Part shown: one piece after another, positions 11,346 to 22,721 of the stretch
Layout: every line of letters starts with the position of its first letter
How positions within the stretch are numbered: position 1 is the stretch's first letter
Source of the DNA: Ceratopteris richardii
Lineage: Eukaryota > Streptophyta > Polypodiopsida > Polypodiales > Pteridaceae
Length of the DNA: 64,000 nt
Direction: 5' to 3'
Assembly (NCBI GenBank): GCA_020310875.1
Contig: CM035422.1
Span: forward strand, 59,617,324 to 59,681,323
Translations under genes and position numbers: made by a program
The notes under the pieces: generated by a model
What the model saw: the letters and a program-made list of their open reading frames with translations, nothing else
Database searches by the model: none
Told to the model about the DNA's origin: nothing

Positions 11346-12802
11346 TAGCTATGTCGAAGCTGCAACCCCTCGATCTATTCAAGGTATGCATGATGATTAA
11401 CCAAACAACTAAGGTCGTAGGTGGAAATCACAAAAAGAAGTAGAGCCACGGGCATCCATGTTAGATAGATTGTTTTAGTCTCATTGCTTGAGAGAGTTGA
11501 CTATTAATATGATTTGAGCAAAGGCATTTCCTATAAGTGTTGAGATCATCTTGATGAATAGTGGTATTCTAAAATAAAATATCATTTGATGCACTTCTGT
11601 GTTTGAATTATGAAATGGAAAATTTTATAGCCTTTAGATGTTAAAGTTGAATGGCTAAGATTAAAACTATTGGAACTCTAGAGAGAAAGTGGTCTGACAA
11701 TTCATGAGCTTCCATATTCTCTCATGCATCCATTTTCACACTTTTGCAACTTTTTTGGCTATTAGATGCTCCCCAATCCAAAGTTTTAAGTGTGTTTAGG
11801 GCCGATCTTAACGTGTGAATGATATGTTGCCATTTGATAGGCTCTTCATCCAATGGTATAGGTCAAAAGGTGCCTTTCCATGATCCAAGGTGGATTGAGA
11901 TATTAGCCTTCGGATCAACTTTAGATCCAATGGAAACAACTTGAAGGCACAATTTTGCATGTGAAGCTCATCTTAGTTGTCTGATTGTCTCAAAAATTTG
12001 ATGACTCATAATAAAAGTCACTTTTTGGAATCTCATCAAACCTTATTCATGCATTTCAATCTAAGGGCTCTAGTTCATTTGAAATCCTTTTTAAACCATT
12101 CAAATGGCCTAAATCATGAGTTCTAAGTGGCTTTTTCCTCTTTGACCACACAAAATCAAGACAGCCCTATGCCTAGACTATGTGATTAAGGGACTAGACT
12201 TTGTCCACCACCCTCTTCTCATTGGTCCATCACTAATAGCTCCTTAATCTAAAGAGCCCATGTAGGGTTCATTTTTTCCACTAATGAATGGAACAACCAT
12301 GAATTGTCCCAATAGTTAGAATGAATTGAAAAGAGCCATCACAAATAATAAAAGAACAAGTGTATATATTAAAAAATGTCCTTAGACCCCAAGCCTTGTA
12401 GGGGCAAAAAGATTAGTCTTTAGGATGTCATGCCAACAAGGAACGAATAAATTCTTGAAGTATCAAGGTTGAAAGCTTTTAGAAGATCAAATGGTGGTGA
12501 AGAAGACATTTCCTTGAGTACTTCAAGAATACATATAACACAACGTACATACCATCACAACCATGTCAGCAAAACCCAAAAAAGCTTTGTAAAGTATGCC
12601 ACACTAGGAGGGCGAGAGTGTTGCAAATGGAAAAAGAAAAAGAGAAAGAAAAATGAGGAAATGAAGACCAAACTTCAAAGCAAGCCAAGAGTTAAAAGGG
12701 GGCCCAAATTTCAACTTCTTAAAGCAGCACATCATCCTAATGATAGATTAATCATGGCTACATGTGCAAAAGCCTTGTAATTATACACTTTGAGGAGTCC
12801 TC
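11346..12802. other. no confident gene; probably Ty3 3' region
   Basis: AT-rich sequence without long open frames. A 103-codon lysine-rich frame at 12469-12780 has no recognisable domain. A block near 12390 (AGCCTTGTAGGGGC) resembles 2001-2014 in the 3' part of the ORF3 copy, which suggests this is the degraded downstream portion of the preceding Ty3 copy. Confidence 0.35.
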
Positions 12803-13032
12803 TATTGGAGTTTGAGGTCTACGAAAGCACACGAATAGCACAAGGAAGAAGAAGAATCTTGAAGCACAACACACAATATTGAATGTATTTCCAAGAGAAT
12901 GTACAAAGATAAGTATCCCATTAGGTTAATATTTGTGTATACAAGCCAGGGGGAAAAACCTCCTAAAGAGGGAAAAAAGTGCCCCGGTGGTCCTAGAGTG
13001 TTCACACACATCACTACCTAAACATATCAACA
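12803..13032 (-). repeat. copia 3' LTR of the second copy
   Basis: 230 bp, matching the other four LTRs of this family. The outer terminus reads TATTGG instead of TGTTGG; the inner end is ATATCAACA followed by a purine tract (minus strand) at 13033-13043. Confidence 0.85.
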
Positions 13033-14049
13033 AATCCCTTTTGGGAGGAATGCAGTGAACAAAGAGCTAGCACTCATGTATAAGGAAGTGTCAAGCTATG
13101 TGGAATCAATCCACAAAAGGAAGTAAGCCCAAAGCTTTGCAAAAAGTTTCAAACTTCTCCCTAGGCACAGCCTTTGTGAAAAGGTCTGCAATGTTCTCTT
13201 GTGTGGGCACATATGCCAAATTGATCTCTCAAGCAAAGAACCTCTCCCTAACATAATGATAGTACACCTCAATGTGCTTAGTGTGAGCATGGAACGCAGG
13301 GTCCGCGCAGCTACAAATGCTCTCTCACTCTCAATATAGATGGTGGTGGCAAAAGACAGACCAACACCCAAATCAATCATAAGGCATCTAAGCCACACGC
13401 ACTCAACGGTCATTCCGAAAGCTTCCTTATACTTATCCTTAGAACTAGAAGTGGCCACAATAGGTTGCTTCTTGCTCAACCAAGATATACATGAGAAACC
13501 AAGCATGAAGTGAAAGCCACTAGTGGACACACAAGTTTCATAGCAACCAGCCCAATCAGAGTAAAAAAAAGCATGTAAATCTGGCGGTAGTGATCTCCCT
13601 TGGGATAAAACGGTGCAAGTAGCCAGGTACACTCAAGTAGCAAAAGATGCGCTTAAGCACCTACCAATGCTTGACACCTGGGCAATGCATAAACTTGCTC
13701 ATCTATGAGACAACAAACTCAATATATGGCTATGTAATGCATAAGTAATACAAGCATCCAACAACCTATTGATAGAGAACAGCATCAAATGCATCTCTAG
13801 CATCATGAAGACTCAACCATAAACCTATCTCCATAGGAGTGGTAATAGGCTTGCAGCCTTCAAGGCCAAAACACTACAATAATGTGTCAATATATTTTGT
13901 TTGACACAAAGATAGTCTACCATTCAACTTGCAAAAACTCAATGTCCAGATAATGATGCAAATGCCCCAAATCTGACATCTCAAATGAGGCATGCAAATC
14001 AACCTTAAAATCAGTAATATGCTTCTCATGAGGACTGGTAAGTAGCATG
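13033..14049 (-). mobile_element. copia second copy, 3' half (RNase H, RT), decayed
   Basis: The region follows 3987-4930 of the first copia base by base but with many substitutions, indels and stops. Recognisable parts are RNase H at 13100-13630 and the RT C-terminal part at 13700-14049. It ends at GCATG (14045-14049), where the Ty3 element is inserted; the copia resumes at 27764. Confidence 0.88.
14045..14049. repeat. 5 bp target-site duplication GCATG (left)
   Basis: GCATG lies directly before the Ty3 LTR terminus TGTAG and is repeated at 27759-27763 directly after the other LTR. The uninterrupted copia at 4928-4932 carries the same GCATG once, which proves the insertion. Confidence 0.95.
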
Positions 14050-14746
14050 TGTAGCTCAGTGATGAGTAGCACCTCCTTTAATGTCAATCCGGGAAGACGT
14101 GAGGATGGTATGAAGACCTCGAGCAAGTGAAGGCACAAGTGCGTGAGTGAGAAGCACACTAACATGCACACACATACACACACACGCGCACACAAGGCAA
14201 GACAAAGAGTGAGAAGCAATGGAGTTCTTTAGATTACTTTCAAAAAGCTCATACAAGTTTAGATCAATCACAAGCTAGCCCCAAAAATGAGCTCTCTAGC
14301 TCTATTTATAGTTTTTGACTAGGTTTTGGCCGTGTCCAGACCTAGTGTCCGGCCTAGTTAAAAATTAGGTTCTAGGGCCTATTTGAAGACTCAAACGAAG
14401 TCTAAAAATTATGAAAATTGGTAGGTAGCTACTTCGAATGCTCCTCAAGCTCAAGGACTCCTTGGCTTGCACAAAATGGAGCTACAAAAATATGAAATGG
14501 TATCTACAATGGCTTTTAGTGATGAAAATCACTATTGTTGTAGGGATTTCTTCTAACGATTTGACATACATATCTTTGAGCTCCCTACTTGCTCCTTCTC
14601 CTTGTGTGTCCACCTCTTCGATATGCTTTAGTGTCCTGAAAAAATATTGGCCTACTTGCCAGATCGTCGTTGACTCTGCTGTGCTTTCTCTTCTCTCTGA
14701 CTCCCTTCGTAAGCTTCCTTGCCTTGTGAGTCCTTCAGTTCCAACA
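14050..14746 (-). repeat. Ty3 3' LTR with intact TATA box
   Basis: 697 bp with TG...CA termini in both readings (TGTAGCTCAG ... AGTTCCAACA). The minus strand carries TATAAATAGA at 14301-14310. Compared with the 5' LTR it keeps a 130 bp block (14249-14378) that is missing there. It also resembles the LTR at 43133-43750 in opposite orientation. Confidence 0.93.
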
Positions 14747-17700
14747 CCCCCCCCTCTCTCGCGTCTGTCGTCCCTGACAGACCCTTGTTGGGTGGGTCGT
14801 TGGATGTAGTATTCTACAACGTCTTGTGCTAAGTGATGTTCTGCAATTCTCAACCCTTTGGCCAAGTCCGTGAGTAGAGCATCCCAATCTACCGGCCCGG
14901 GAACCTCTGGATGTGGTATACGTAACTTTTCTGAATGGAGAGCTTGTTCCACTGCAAACAACTGCAATAAATGTGATGGTCTGGGAATGAATCTCTCTGA
15001 ATGATATTCCGAGAACCCCGTGACAAACATTTCTTCAAACGTCTATTTGAAGCAGGCTGGTAGATACTTTATACACGCATGCCATGCATATACGACATTA
15101 ATAGATGGTGTGGTGCTCATGTCGTAGACAAGGTCCTGATTACCTTCATTAAATCCAAGAGCTGACAGATGAGGTTCCTTGACATTCTTGAAGGTCCTGA
15201 AGGTGACCAACATGAGCTTAAAAATTTTAAGGCACATTTGGGCCTGGTACATTTTTGAACCGGACCCCCCAATGTCGAATCGTCGAAATCATATATCCTA
15301 TGGTAGGTTGGCCTTTAGATGGTGCTAAGTAGACATAATTGAGCCATTTCTCACATCCTTTGGTTGTCAGCACAGTTTTTGTGTATTCCGGCCACGACCT
15401 TCTTCGAAATACAGGGCAGTAGCATGGGTTGTATTTGATATACAAAGGCATGTTATTCCATGTCCTTAACATCTCAGGGTAGGTTTCCAGCAGACGAATC
15501 CTCCACGTAGGTTGATGTATATTCCCTTGCTTGGCACTTGCTGGGATGTCATCCGGTGCAAACTGTGTTGCCGAGGTTGGTTCTTTTGAGGTGTGGTGCT
15601 TGATTTCAGCATTATAATCCGCCATTAAGACACAGAAAGGAACATACAAATCGTCGGAGGTGCCGATCCACCTATGATGGGAGAGGTTTCTAAAGTAATC
15701 CGATTTTATGACTACCTCTTCCAAACGTGACATAGACGCTATCTGAACTGCCACTCTGTCATCATGGGTTGTGGCCACTTTCTCTAACCTCTGCATCCAT
15801 TCAGGAGCCTCGATCTCGATGGTGCCCATTCCCTCTTCTGTTTGCTTGCCCCCTGGTGCAGGCATGGGAATGTATGGGTCTTCGAAGGTTTCCTCTATTT
15901 CAATTGGCACTAAGTCTTCAGGCTCAAGCTCTACAAGGGGAGAAGGTTGACGCTCATATTGCATGACTTTACTTCGTAATTCCTCTAGTTCTACTCTGAG
16001 TTTTTCGACTTCTTCAGACGTGTCAACTGCGGTTGTGACTTTGCTTGGTGACTCTTGCTGGGTTGCCAGCTGTTTTAATAGGTCATCTCTTTCTCTTTCT
16101 AATGCTGCATGGGCTTCCAGGAGGTCGGCATGGGTTTGCAACACGATTTGCATATTCGCTGAGGGGATGGCCTTGAATCTATCTAGGTCGATTTCCTGTG
16201 GGGAACCCTCCATTGCTGCTTCCAAGTTTTCTTCGTTTTGTTTCTGTAGTCGTTTATTCTCCTCGAGTGTTGTAGACATGTGTTTGCGTAAGAGGGCCAG
16301 GTTGCGTCGAAGCTTGAGATTCTCTGTTATCTGGGAGTGTAGCAGATCATCCATTTGTTGTTTTTCTTCTGCATCTAACTGGGGTGGATTGGCTACTAAC
16401 TGCTCATGTTGTTCCTGTAAAGTGACATACTGTTGTTGTAGTAGCCGCTTTTCCCTTTCTAGATCGATGAATCGTACTTGGAGTTCTTCATGGCTTCGGA
16501 AGAGTCTCGTATGTTGGTAGTGCTGTTGTAGTTGAGGCATACACTGATACATATTATTAAATACATTATTAATAGGGGTGGATGCGGGAAGGGTGTTGAA
16601 TGCAGAAGGGAAGGGGAAGGGGAGTGTGAATGCGGTGCTGGAAAATGGTGAAGTGGGAGGTGGGGGAATGGGAGATGGTGGGTATAGGGGGGAAGGGAGA
16701 GGTGCGGAGGTGGGTGATATGTCCATAAAATCAAAAGTGGATGCAGTGGTGGGAGTGATTGTGAACATGGGAATTGTGGGTGCGGTGATAGTGGTGAAAG
16801 TGTACAGTGGTGTGTGCAATTGTGAATACGAACTGCCAGGAAGTGTGATCGGGGGAATGAGGTTTTTTGTGGCTGCGGTTAGAATTATTGTGTCAGTGGC
16901 CGTATAGACAAGAGAGGTGGAGATAGGGTGTGTGGGTTGTGTGGGTTGACTGACGGTCTGCGCTTCGGTATGGGTAGTGGACTCGGAGGCGGTGATAGTA
17001 GTGGTTACACTGGTTGTGGGAGGTGAATGTGGTGGAGTTGGAGGCAGGGGTGGCAAAGGGGGTGACGGAGGTGCACTTGATGTATGGGTTTCCTTAGTAT
17101 CATGAACGGTGTGTGTTGTGCCCATGGTTGTGGATGTTCCTTGTGGTTCTGATACTAATACATTCATCTGTTTTCTTGATCGAGGGGGGCGTCTGCCATA
17201 TCTTCGCTCCGTTCTTCGTGATTGTGCAAGGGCGGTATGCACCATCTCAGGTACTTCTAAAGCATCAGATATCATGTCAAGTGTGGCACGGTATTGCTTG
17301 TCTACACCTTCCTCCTCAAGGATTTGGTTCATAAGGGCTTTTCTTGCTGCGAGGGGCAGTCTATGTTGCTCTTGAACCCTGTTGATGGTATCATAGAGCT
17401 TTTTCAATTCCTTCGTATAAGCCGGGGCACCCTCAAGTACTTGCAGAGCTTCTTGATCATATTCCTGCTCTTCTTCCTCGGATTGTCCACCATGTTCCTC
17501 CTCTTGTTGTTCTTCTTCTTCACCCTCCACATCGACGACATCTGGTTGTCTGGGATGGGGTTGGTCTGTAGCAGTTTGTTGTCCACTAGATTGCTTTGCC
17601 TCGACTTCCGCGTTAACAGCTTCGATTATTCTGGCTACCTCCTCATCAGTTAGGTCTTCTAATGTGAATCCGTGAGGAAACTCTAGGTCGGTTGGTACAG

Positions 17701-18810
17701 GTGGGAACACTAGATTCGGTCCATCAGTGCTGTGTCTTGGTAATCTGATAGTGAAGGGTTGTACCCGCCTTGGAAGTCGTGGAGTTGTCTCTGGTGTCAA
17801 TGTCGCACCGCGGGGTTGTGCACAAGGCATCTGAACTGCGCCTCTCATTTTCTTAGATGGCGGTCCTACGGTTGATAGTCTACGTTGGAATTCCTGTACC
17901 CTGGTCCAAATTAATGCCCTCTGCACTAGCACATCATAAGCCAAACATCTATACACAATCCGGGTGAGAGCACAGCATCCATACAGTACAGACTTTTGTT
18001 TTTTATACCACCTTTGATGAGCCACGTGGATTTGGTCGATAATCCAGTGGGGCATATTGATTGTCAAATCGAAGGCGTCGGCCAAGTATAGACTAAACCA
18101 TATCTTTTTAGGTGGCATTGTGAACCTCTCTTGAGCGGGAAATGCAAAATGCTGCATGACCATTCGCATGTGAATGGCAATTGTAGGTGTCATTGCCACC
18201 ATGTCCTTTAGTTTCGTCAGATTCCTGTTCTTCATGTTGTCGGGGACCATAGTCTCTTTCTCCGTAGGAATGTGCATACCTTTCATGTCTAGAGCTTCCC
18301 TTACCAAATTGATAGTCAGCCTGAAGCGCTTCAGCTCATGGCCCCTTGTAGAGATGGGAGGACAAAGGTGCTGTATCCCTTTTTGTCTTTGCTCGGAGTG
18401 AGGGTGCTAATCAAATACGAGCATCTTAGAAAGTCGGGCTTTGGCAATTGGAATTTGAAGTAATCGTAGAGTCCCGCCTTCTTCCATATAGGTTTCAGCC
18501 CTTCATTATTTTGCAGTTTCTCAAATTCCCTGGTGAAGAAGTGATACCTGCCCCAGCGCCCATTGAATTCTATCTCGGCCTCCCACATGTAAGTGCCTTC
18601 ACCCAGAGATCTTGCCACATCACTGAACCAATGTGAGTTTTTGCTGACCGGCATTGTGTGCCCCTGTGGAGGATTCTGAATCGGTATGGCGTGTAATGCC
18701 CTCAATGCCACTGGGCATTCCTTCAATTCCTCCTCAATGGGAAGACTCTCAATGTCCACGACTTGGGGGCTGGTGCCTGCCTGGGAGCTAGTTCCTGCCG
18801 TATCTGCCAT
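14482..18810 (-). pseudogene. ORF3: long proline-rich/coiled-coil protein of unknown function
   Basis: The likely start is the ATG at 18810 (MADTAGTSS). The product has an N-terminal conserved block of about 350 residues, an acidic stretch, a Pro/Thr/Ser-rich linker (16700-17150), and a coiled coil (15950-16520). A C-terminal block follows with NPCYCPVFRRRSW. Lesions are a frameshift near 18390, another near 15240 and a TAG at 15043-15045; the copy at position 1621 has Gln there. The frame runs through the polypurine tract and stops inside the LTR. At about 1,350 residues it is larger than most plant accessory ORFs. It sits where Athila-like elements carry an env-like ORF, but I see no signal peptide or membrane segment. 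A distant tie to Athila-type ORFs is possible; function is unknown. Confidence 0.75.
14747..14760 (-). promoter_or_regulatory. Ty3 polypurine tract
   Basis: The minus strand reads GAGAGAGGGGGGGG directly before the 3' LTR terminus TGTTGG, the expected plus-strand DNA primer. The ORF3 frame runs through it without a stop. Confidence 0.85.
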
Positions 18811-19244
18811 GTTACTTCTTGCCTCCTGACTCTGTGAGAATATAGAAACATGTGTTAACATTGTACAGGACAAGATAGAACCGTTTTTGTCCCCATTACA
18901 ACATTAACATGAGGTTCGGGAGAGATTAGTAGGTTATTAAGTGCTCGGTGTTGGTGTGTGTAGTTAGGAATTGGGTAGACCTCGGAGCTAAGTGGAATGA
19001 TGTAGTGTGAGAGTGATGTAGTTAGTAGGTGGGCATGGATTTACAACTGGGGTCCGGGGGTTTATTACAAGTTTTAGATTGCCAAATGCAGTGGATGGGT
19101 TTTGATCTTGATTTTGTGGAGACTCTAGAGAGTTTGATAGGAGCATCTACTTGAAAATGAGGCTTTTTAGGGACCCATTTACAAGTGATTCTACTTGTGC
19201 TCATGGAAGAATATGTGTCCGTGCGTGAGGTATAAGAATGGGCA
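18811..19244. other. spacer between ORF3 and the retropepsin-like domain
   Basis: No long open frame. This is probably the untranslated stretch between the pol polyprotein and ORF3, where a promoter, splice acceptor or internal initiation signal for ORF3 might lie. No such signal is identifiable by eye. Confidence 0.4.
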
Positions 19245-19970
19245 TCAGATGTTCGAGTGAGTGAAACCTGTAGTATCGGGTGCCTTTGGTTGTTGCATCC
19301 CTCTAGCCTTTGGAAAAGAAGGGAGTGCCGTCTTATCCTTGACTCCGTTGTTGAGACAATCCTCTTTCTGCATCATACAGTTTTGGACAAGAATAGCATT
19401 GTCAACTTCATGTGTGCCCCTGGAAGGACCAAGAGTTCGTGCCTTACCTAATTCCTTGAGTGCCTCATTTTCCAATTCAACTGTAATTCGACTATGATTT
19501 ACCCATACCTGAAGAAGTCCACTCCATAGGTTTAGGTTGACTGCATGATCATAGATCCAGTCTTGACCCAAGACAAGAGGCTCAGTGAGGTCCTCATCTT
19601 GACACACTAGTACTTTGACTGTCATTACTTTGTCTTGAATATAGAGGGGAAGTTCCACCTCGCCTATGCAAGGGGTTTCCACACCTCCCAATCCTATGAG
19701 ATATGCTTCTATAGGATTGACAGTTAATTTCAACTTTTGATAGTAAGAAAATTTAACAGCACTAGTGGCTGAGTCAATCAAGGCTCTTACAGTCCTTGCA
19801 CCCTTTCCTTGTCCTATCTCTAAGGTTATAAAAGGACGTCGATCAATTATCCTATGAGTGCTGATACCTGAAACTTCACACATAGCCACATGATATCCTT
19901 GATCTGCATATGCATCTGTCCTAGGTTGCTCTCTACCCTGTCTTCTCAACTTCATTCTCCGGATGCGTTC
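19245..19970 (-). pseudogene. retropepsin-like aspartic protease domain downstream of integrase
   Basis: This 236-codon open frame is in phase with the integrase upstream; only the TAA at 19971-19973 separates them. Residues 40-140 have the retropepsin outline: beta-strand RPFITLEIG, catalytic-type motif ALIDSA (D61-S62-A63, normally D-S/T-G), a flap-like GGVETPCIGEVELP and the closing signature LVLGQDWI (128-134). It differs from the protease in the gag frame of the plus-strand relative (DLGAG at about 48260). The Ala in place of Gly may impair activity. It is either a second protease or a domain with a binding role. Protease after integrase is not the usual Ty3 order. Confidence 0.65.
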
Positions 19971-20981
19971 TTATGCTTCTGCTTGAGCTTCTTCTCGAAT
20001 TCGTCTTTCTTCTTCTTTGCGTTTCTTAGCAGTGTTGAGTCGACTTAGCATCTCTTCCGTCAGAGGTTCTTGATATAACTTGACTCTGCATCCGCTTATG
20101 TAGCTCAAGAGAATATCGCCTTCTAATGTGGCTAGTTGCACTGCTCCACTTGTTGAGATTCTATTAATGATCATGGGTCCGTAGCCTCTCTTCTCTAGTT
20201 TCCTCGCATGTTGTTTCAAAGTGTAGACTAGTACTAGGTCGCCTGCCTTCAAACCTTTATCCTTAACATGGGCATCAAAGTATGCCTTCTGTCGTTTCTT
20301 AGCTGCATATATCCCTGCAGCCGCCCTCAGTCTTGTTTCTCCTAATCGTTCAAGGTCAACTAGTCTAGAGGAGAGTTCATGACCCGTCCATTCATGCTCT
20401 TGTGCTACTTTCAATGTAGGTATTAAGAAGTCCAACGGTAGCACTGCATTTTGGCCAAATACCATCTGAAAAGGGGTGGCTTGGAGTACCGTTTCGTAGG
20501 CGACTCGGTATGCCCAAACAGTGTGGTGTAGCTGTTTGTCCCAATCAGAGCGTTTATTGTTCACTAATTTCGTCAGTACATTGCATAGGATCTTATTGGT
20601 GCTCTCAGCCTGGCCATTTGCTTGGGGGTGATAGGGGGCAGACTTCTTATGTACTACCAATAATTCTTGGAGCAGATTTTCAATAACTTCATTCAAGAAG
20701 TGAGTGCCTCTATCACTTACCAGCTCTATAGGCAGCCCGTATCTTGTGAACACATTCTCGAATAAGAACTTAGCTGTTGTTTGAGCATCGTTCTTTGTTG
20801 TGGCTTTTACCTCTACCCATTTGGTTAGATAGTCCGTAGCAACAATGATATACTCTGCATGGGAACCCTTAGCTAGGGGATTAATAGGACCTACGAAGTC
20901 TATTCCCCACTTAGAGAATGCACGTCCACCCATCATAGGTTTCAGTGGCATCTCATCCTTGCGTATAGGATACTGAGTTCT
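19971..20981 (-). pseudogene. pol: Ty3 integrase core and C-terminal domain
   Basis: Integrase catalytic core with KWGIDFVGP (first Asp), LVSDRGTHF (second Asp) and NGQAESTNK (Glu), then a Tyr/Trp-containing C-terminal region and a charged tail (KKRKEEERRIREEAQ). It is in frame with the zinc module upstream apart from the TAG at 20982-20984, where relatives have Gln. The catalytic triad is complete. It would join element cDNA to host DNA with a 5 bp stagger, as the GCATG duplication shows. Confidence 0.9.
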
Positions 20982-22721
20982 CTAACAAACATCACACCGT
21001 TTCACATAGGCATGTGCATCCATGTGAAGGGTCGGCCACCAGAAGCCCACAAATAGTATTGCCTTGATCACCCGATCTCGTCCAAAGTGTCCTCCTGCTA
21101 CACCTTGGTGAGCAGTTTCCAAGATCTTGAGATATTCACTCTCATGGACACATAGTCTCAGGTAACCATCTTTTCCATGCTTGTACAGATTATCACCAAT
21201 GAGTGAGTAATCCAGGGCTTCTTGCTCTAGACTTCTTTGTCTGGCCAGGGTCATATCTTGAGGGAATGTTTTCGTCCTTAGGAAGGATACTAGTGGTTCA
21301 CTCCAATCTGGCACTATGGACACTTGATAAAGAGTGGCATGTTCCACAGGTGGTTTAGTGCAGCAGATTGGGCATGCCTTGCACAACTTTTGGACATCAG
21401 CTTCCATAGTCGGCCAATGCACTCCGAGTCTCCTTAGTGTCTGTAGGGTTCGTTGTTTTGAGTAGTGTTGCTCTAATGCACCTACATGTGCTAATTGCAA
21501 CCATTTAGCGTAATCATCCTCTTCCACACAACAAGCCAAGATCCCTTGATCTGTGTGCTTGTACATACTTCCTGCCATGATGTGATACTTTTGGGCTTTT
21601 ACTATCTCTCTATCCTGTGTGTTTATTATTGGGTGGTTAGGTCCGTAAGTCAATACTGGCACTAATGGCTTAGCCCACTGCGGCACCACTTCCAAATTAA
21701 ACAAGTAAGCATCAGGAAGGTCATCTGACACTCCTTGTGGGGCTTCTCCTGAAGTGAGCCTAGAGAGATGGTCTGCTCTCAAGTGAGTCTTCCCTTTCCT
21801 TACCACAACCTCGAAATCATATTCCATTAGCAAGAGAAACCATCTTACTAATCTTCCTGTATTGCATGGCTTGTTTACGAGATATAGCAGTGCCTGATGG
21901 TCCGTAAAAAATTTAAACTTATTTGCAAGCAAGTAATGTCTAAACTTTTTAACTGCATATACCATGCCTAGTCCTTCTCTCTCCGTAGTGGTATAATTTT
22001 GTTCAGCCGCATTCAATTGTCTACTAGCATAGGCAATTGGAAGATCCATATTACCTTCACCGGTAGGCTGCGCGAGTACACACCCAATAGCATAATTGGA
22101 TGCATCAACATGAACATGGAAAGGCTTATTCCAATCTGGTGTGGTCAAGATTGGTGCTGAACATAATCGCCGTTTAAGCTCATTGAAGGAATTCTCACAT
22201 TCATCAGTCCACTCAAAGTTAGTCAAAAGTCCATACAGAGGCTTTGCTATGATGGCATACATGTGTATAAACCGTCGGTAATAACCACAATGCCCCATGA
22301 AAGCTTGTACTTCCTTGACATTCTTTGGCCTAGGTAGCTCCGCTATGGCTCTCACTTTCTCTTCATCAGTGGATATGCCATTCTTTGACACTATGTGTCC
22401 TAGAATCTTGCCTTGCCTGACCATAAAAACGCACTTTTCTGGGTTCAGGCAGACTTGATATTCTCTACATTTGTCAAAGATTTGTCTAAGTTCACGAATA
22501 TGGGTTTGTCTAATGTTGGAATGAGCACAAAGATCATCAACATAGACTTCTAAGTTCTTCCTCAGGAACTCTTTAAATACATGGCACATCAGCCTCTGGA
22601 AGGTAGCTGGTGCATTGGTAAGCCCAAACGGCATTACTCTAAAGGCAAAAATGCCCCATTCAGTGGCAAAAGCCGTCTTGTGCTGGTCTTCTGGAGCTAT
22701 GGCTACTTGATTGTAGCCCAA
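20982..22721 (-). pseudogene. pol: Ty3 reverse transcriptase (N-terminally deleted), RNase H, two integrase zinc modules
   Basis: The frame begins within RT at GYNQVAIAPED; the N-terminal RT is missing because of the deletion that fuses it to gag. Catalytic YVDD is at residues 60-63, the RT connection follows, and RNase H occupies roughly 190-320 with HVDASNYAIG, TTTEREGL and FFTDHQALLY. Two copies of an integrase N-terminal zinc module follow: H412, H419, C450, C453 and H538, H545, C576, C579, both HX6HX30CX2C. The repeated unit extends upstream (VVPQWAKPLV at 345, IVPDWSEPLV at 469). A TAG at 20982-20984 ends the frame before the integrase core. Confidence 0.9.

Noticed and set aside
12469-12780. 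103-codon lysine-rich frame as a gene
   Set aside because: No domain, no conserved context and simple composition; it is left as part of an unassigned stretch.
15963-16520. Serine/cysteine-rich frame on the plus strand opposite ORF3
   Set aside because: It is a shadow of the coiled-coil coding sequence on the other strand.
14482-18810. ORF3 as a retroviral envelope gene
   Set aside because: The position fits, but no signal peptide, transmembrane segment or cysteine pattern is visible.
5307-20984. Stop codons rescued by RNA editing
   Set aside because: U-to-C editing of stops is known from plant organelles, not nuclear transposons; methyl-cytosine deamination explains the pattern.
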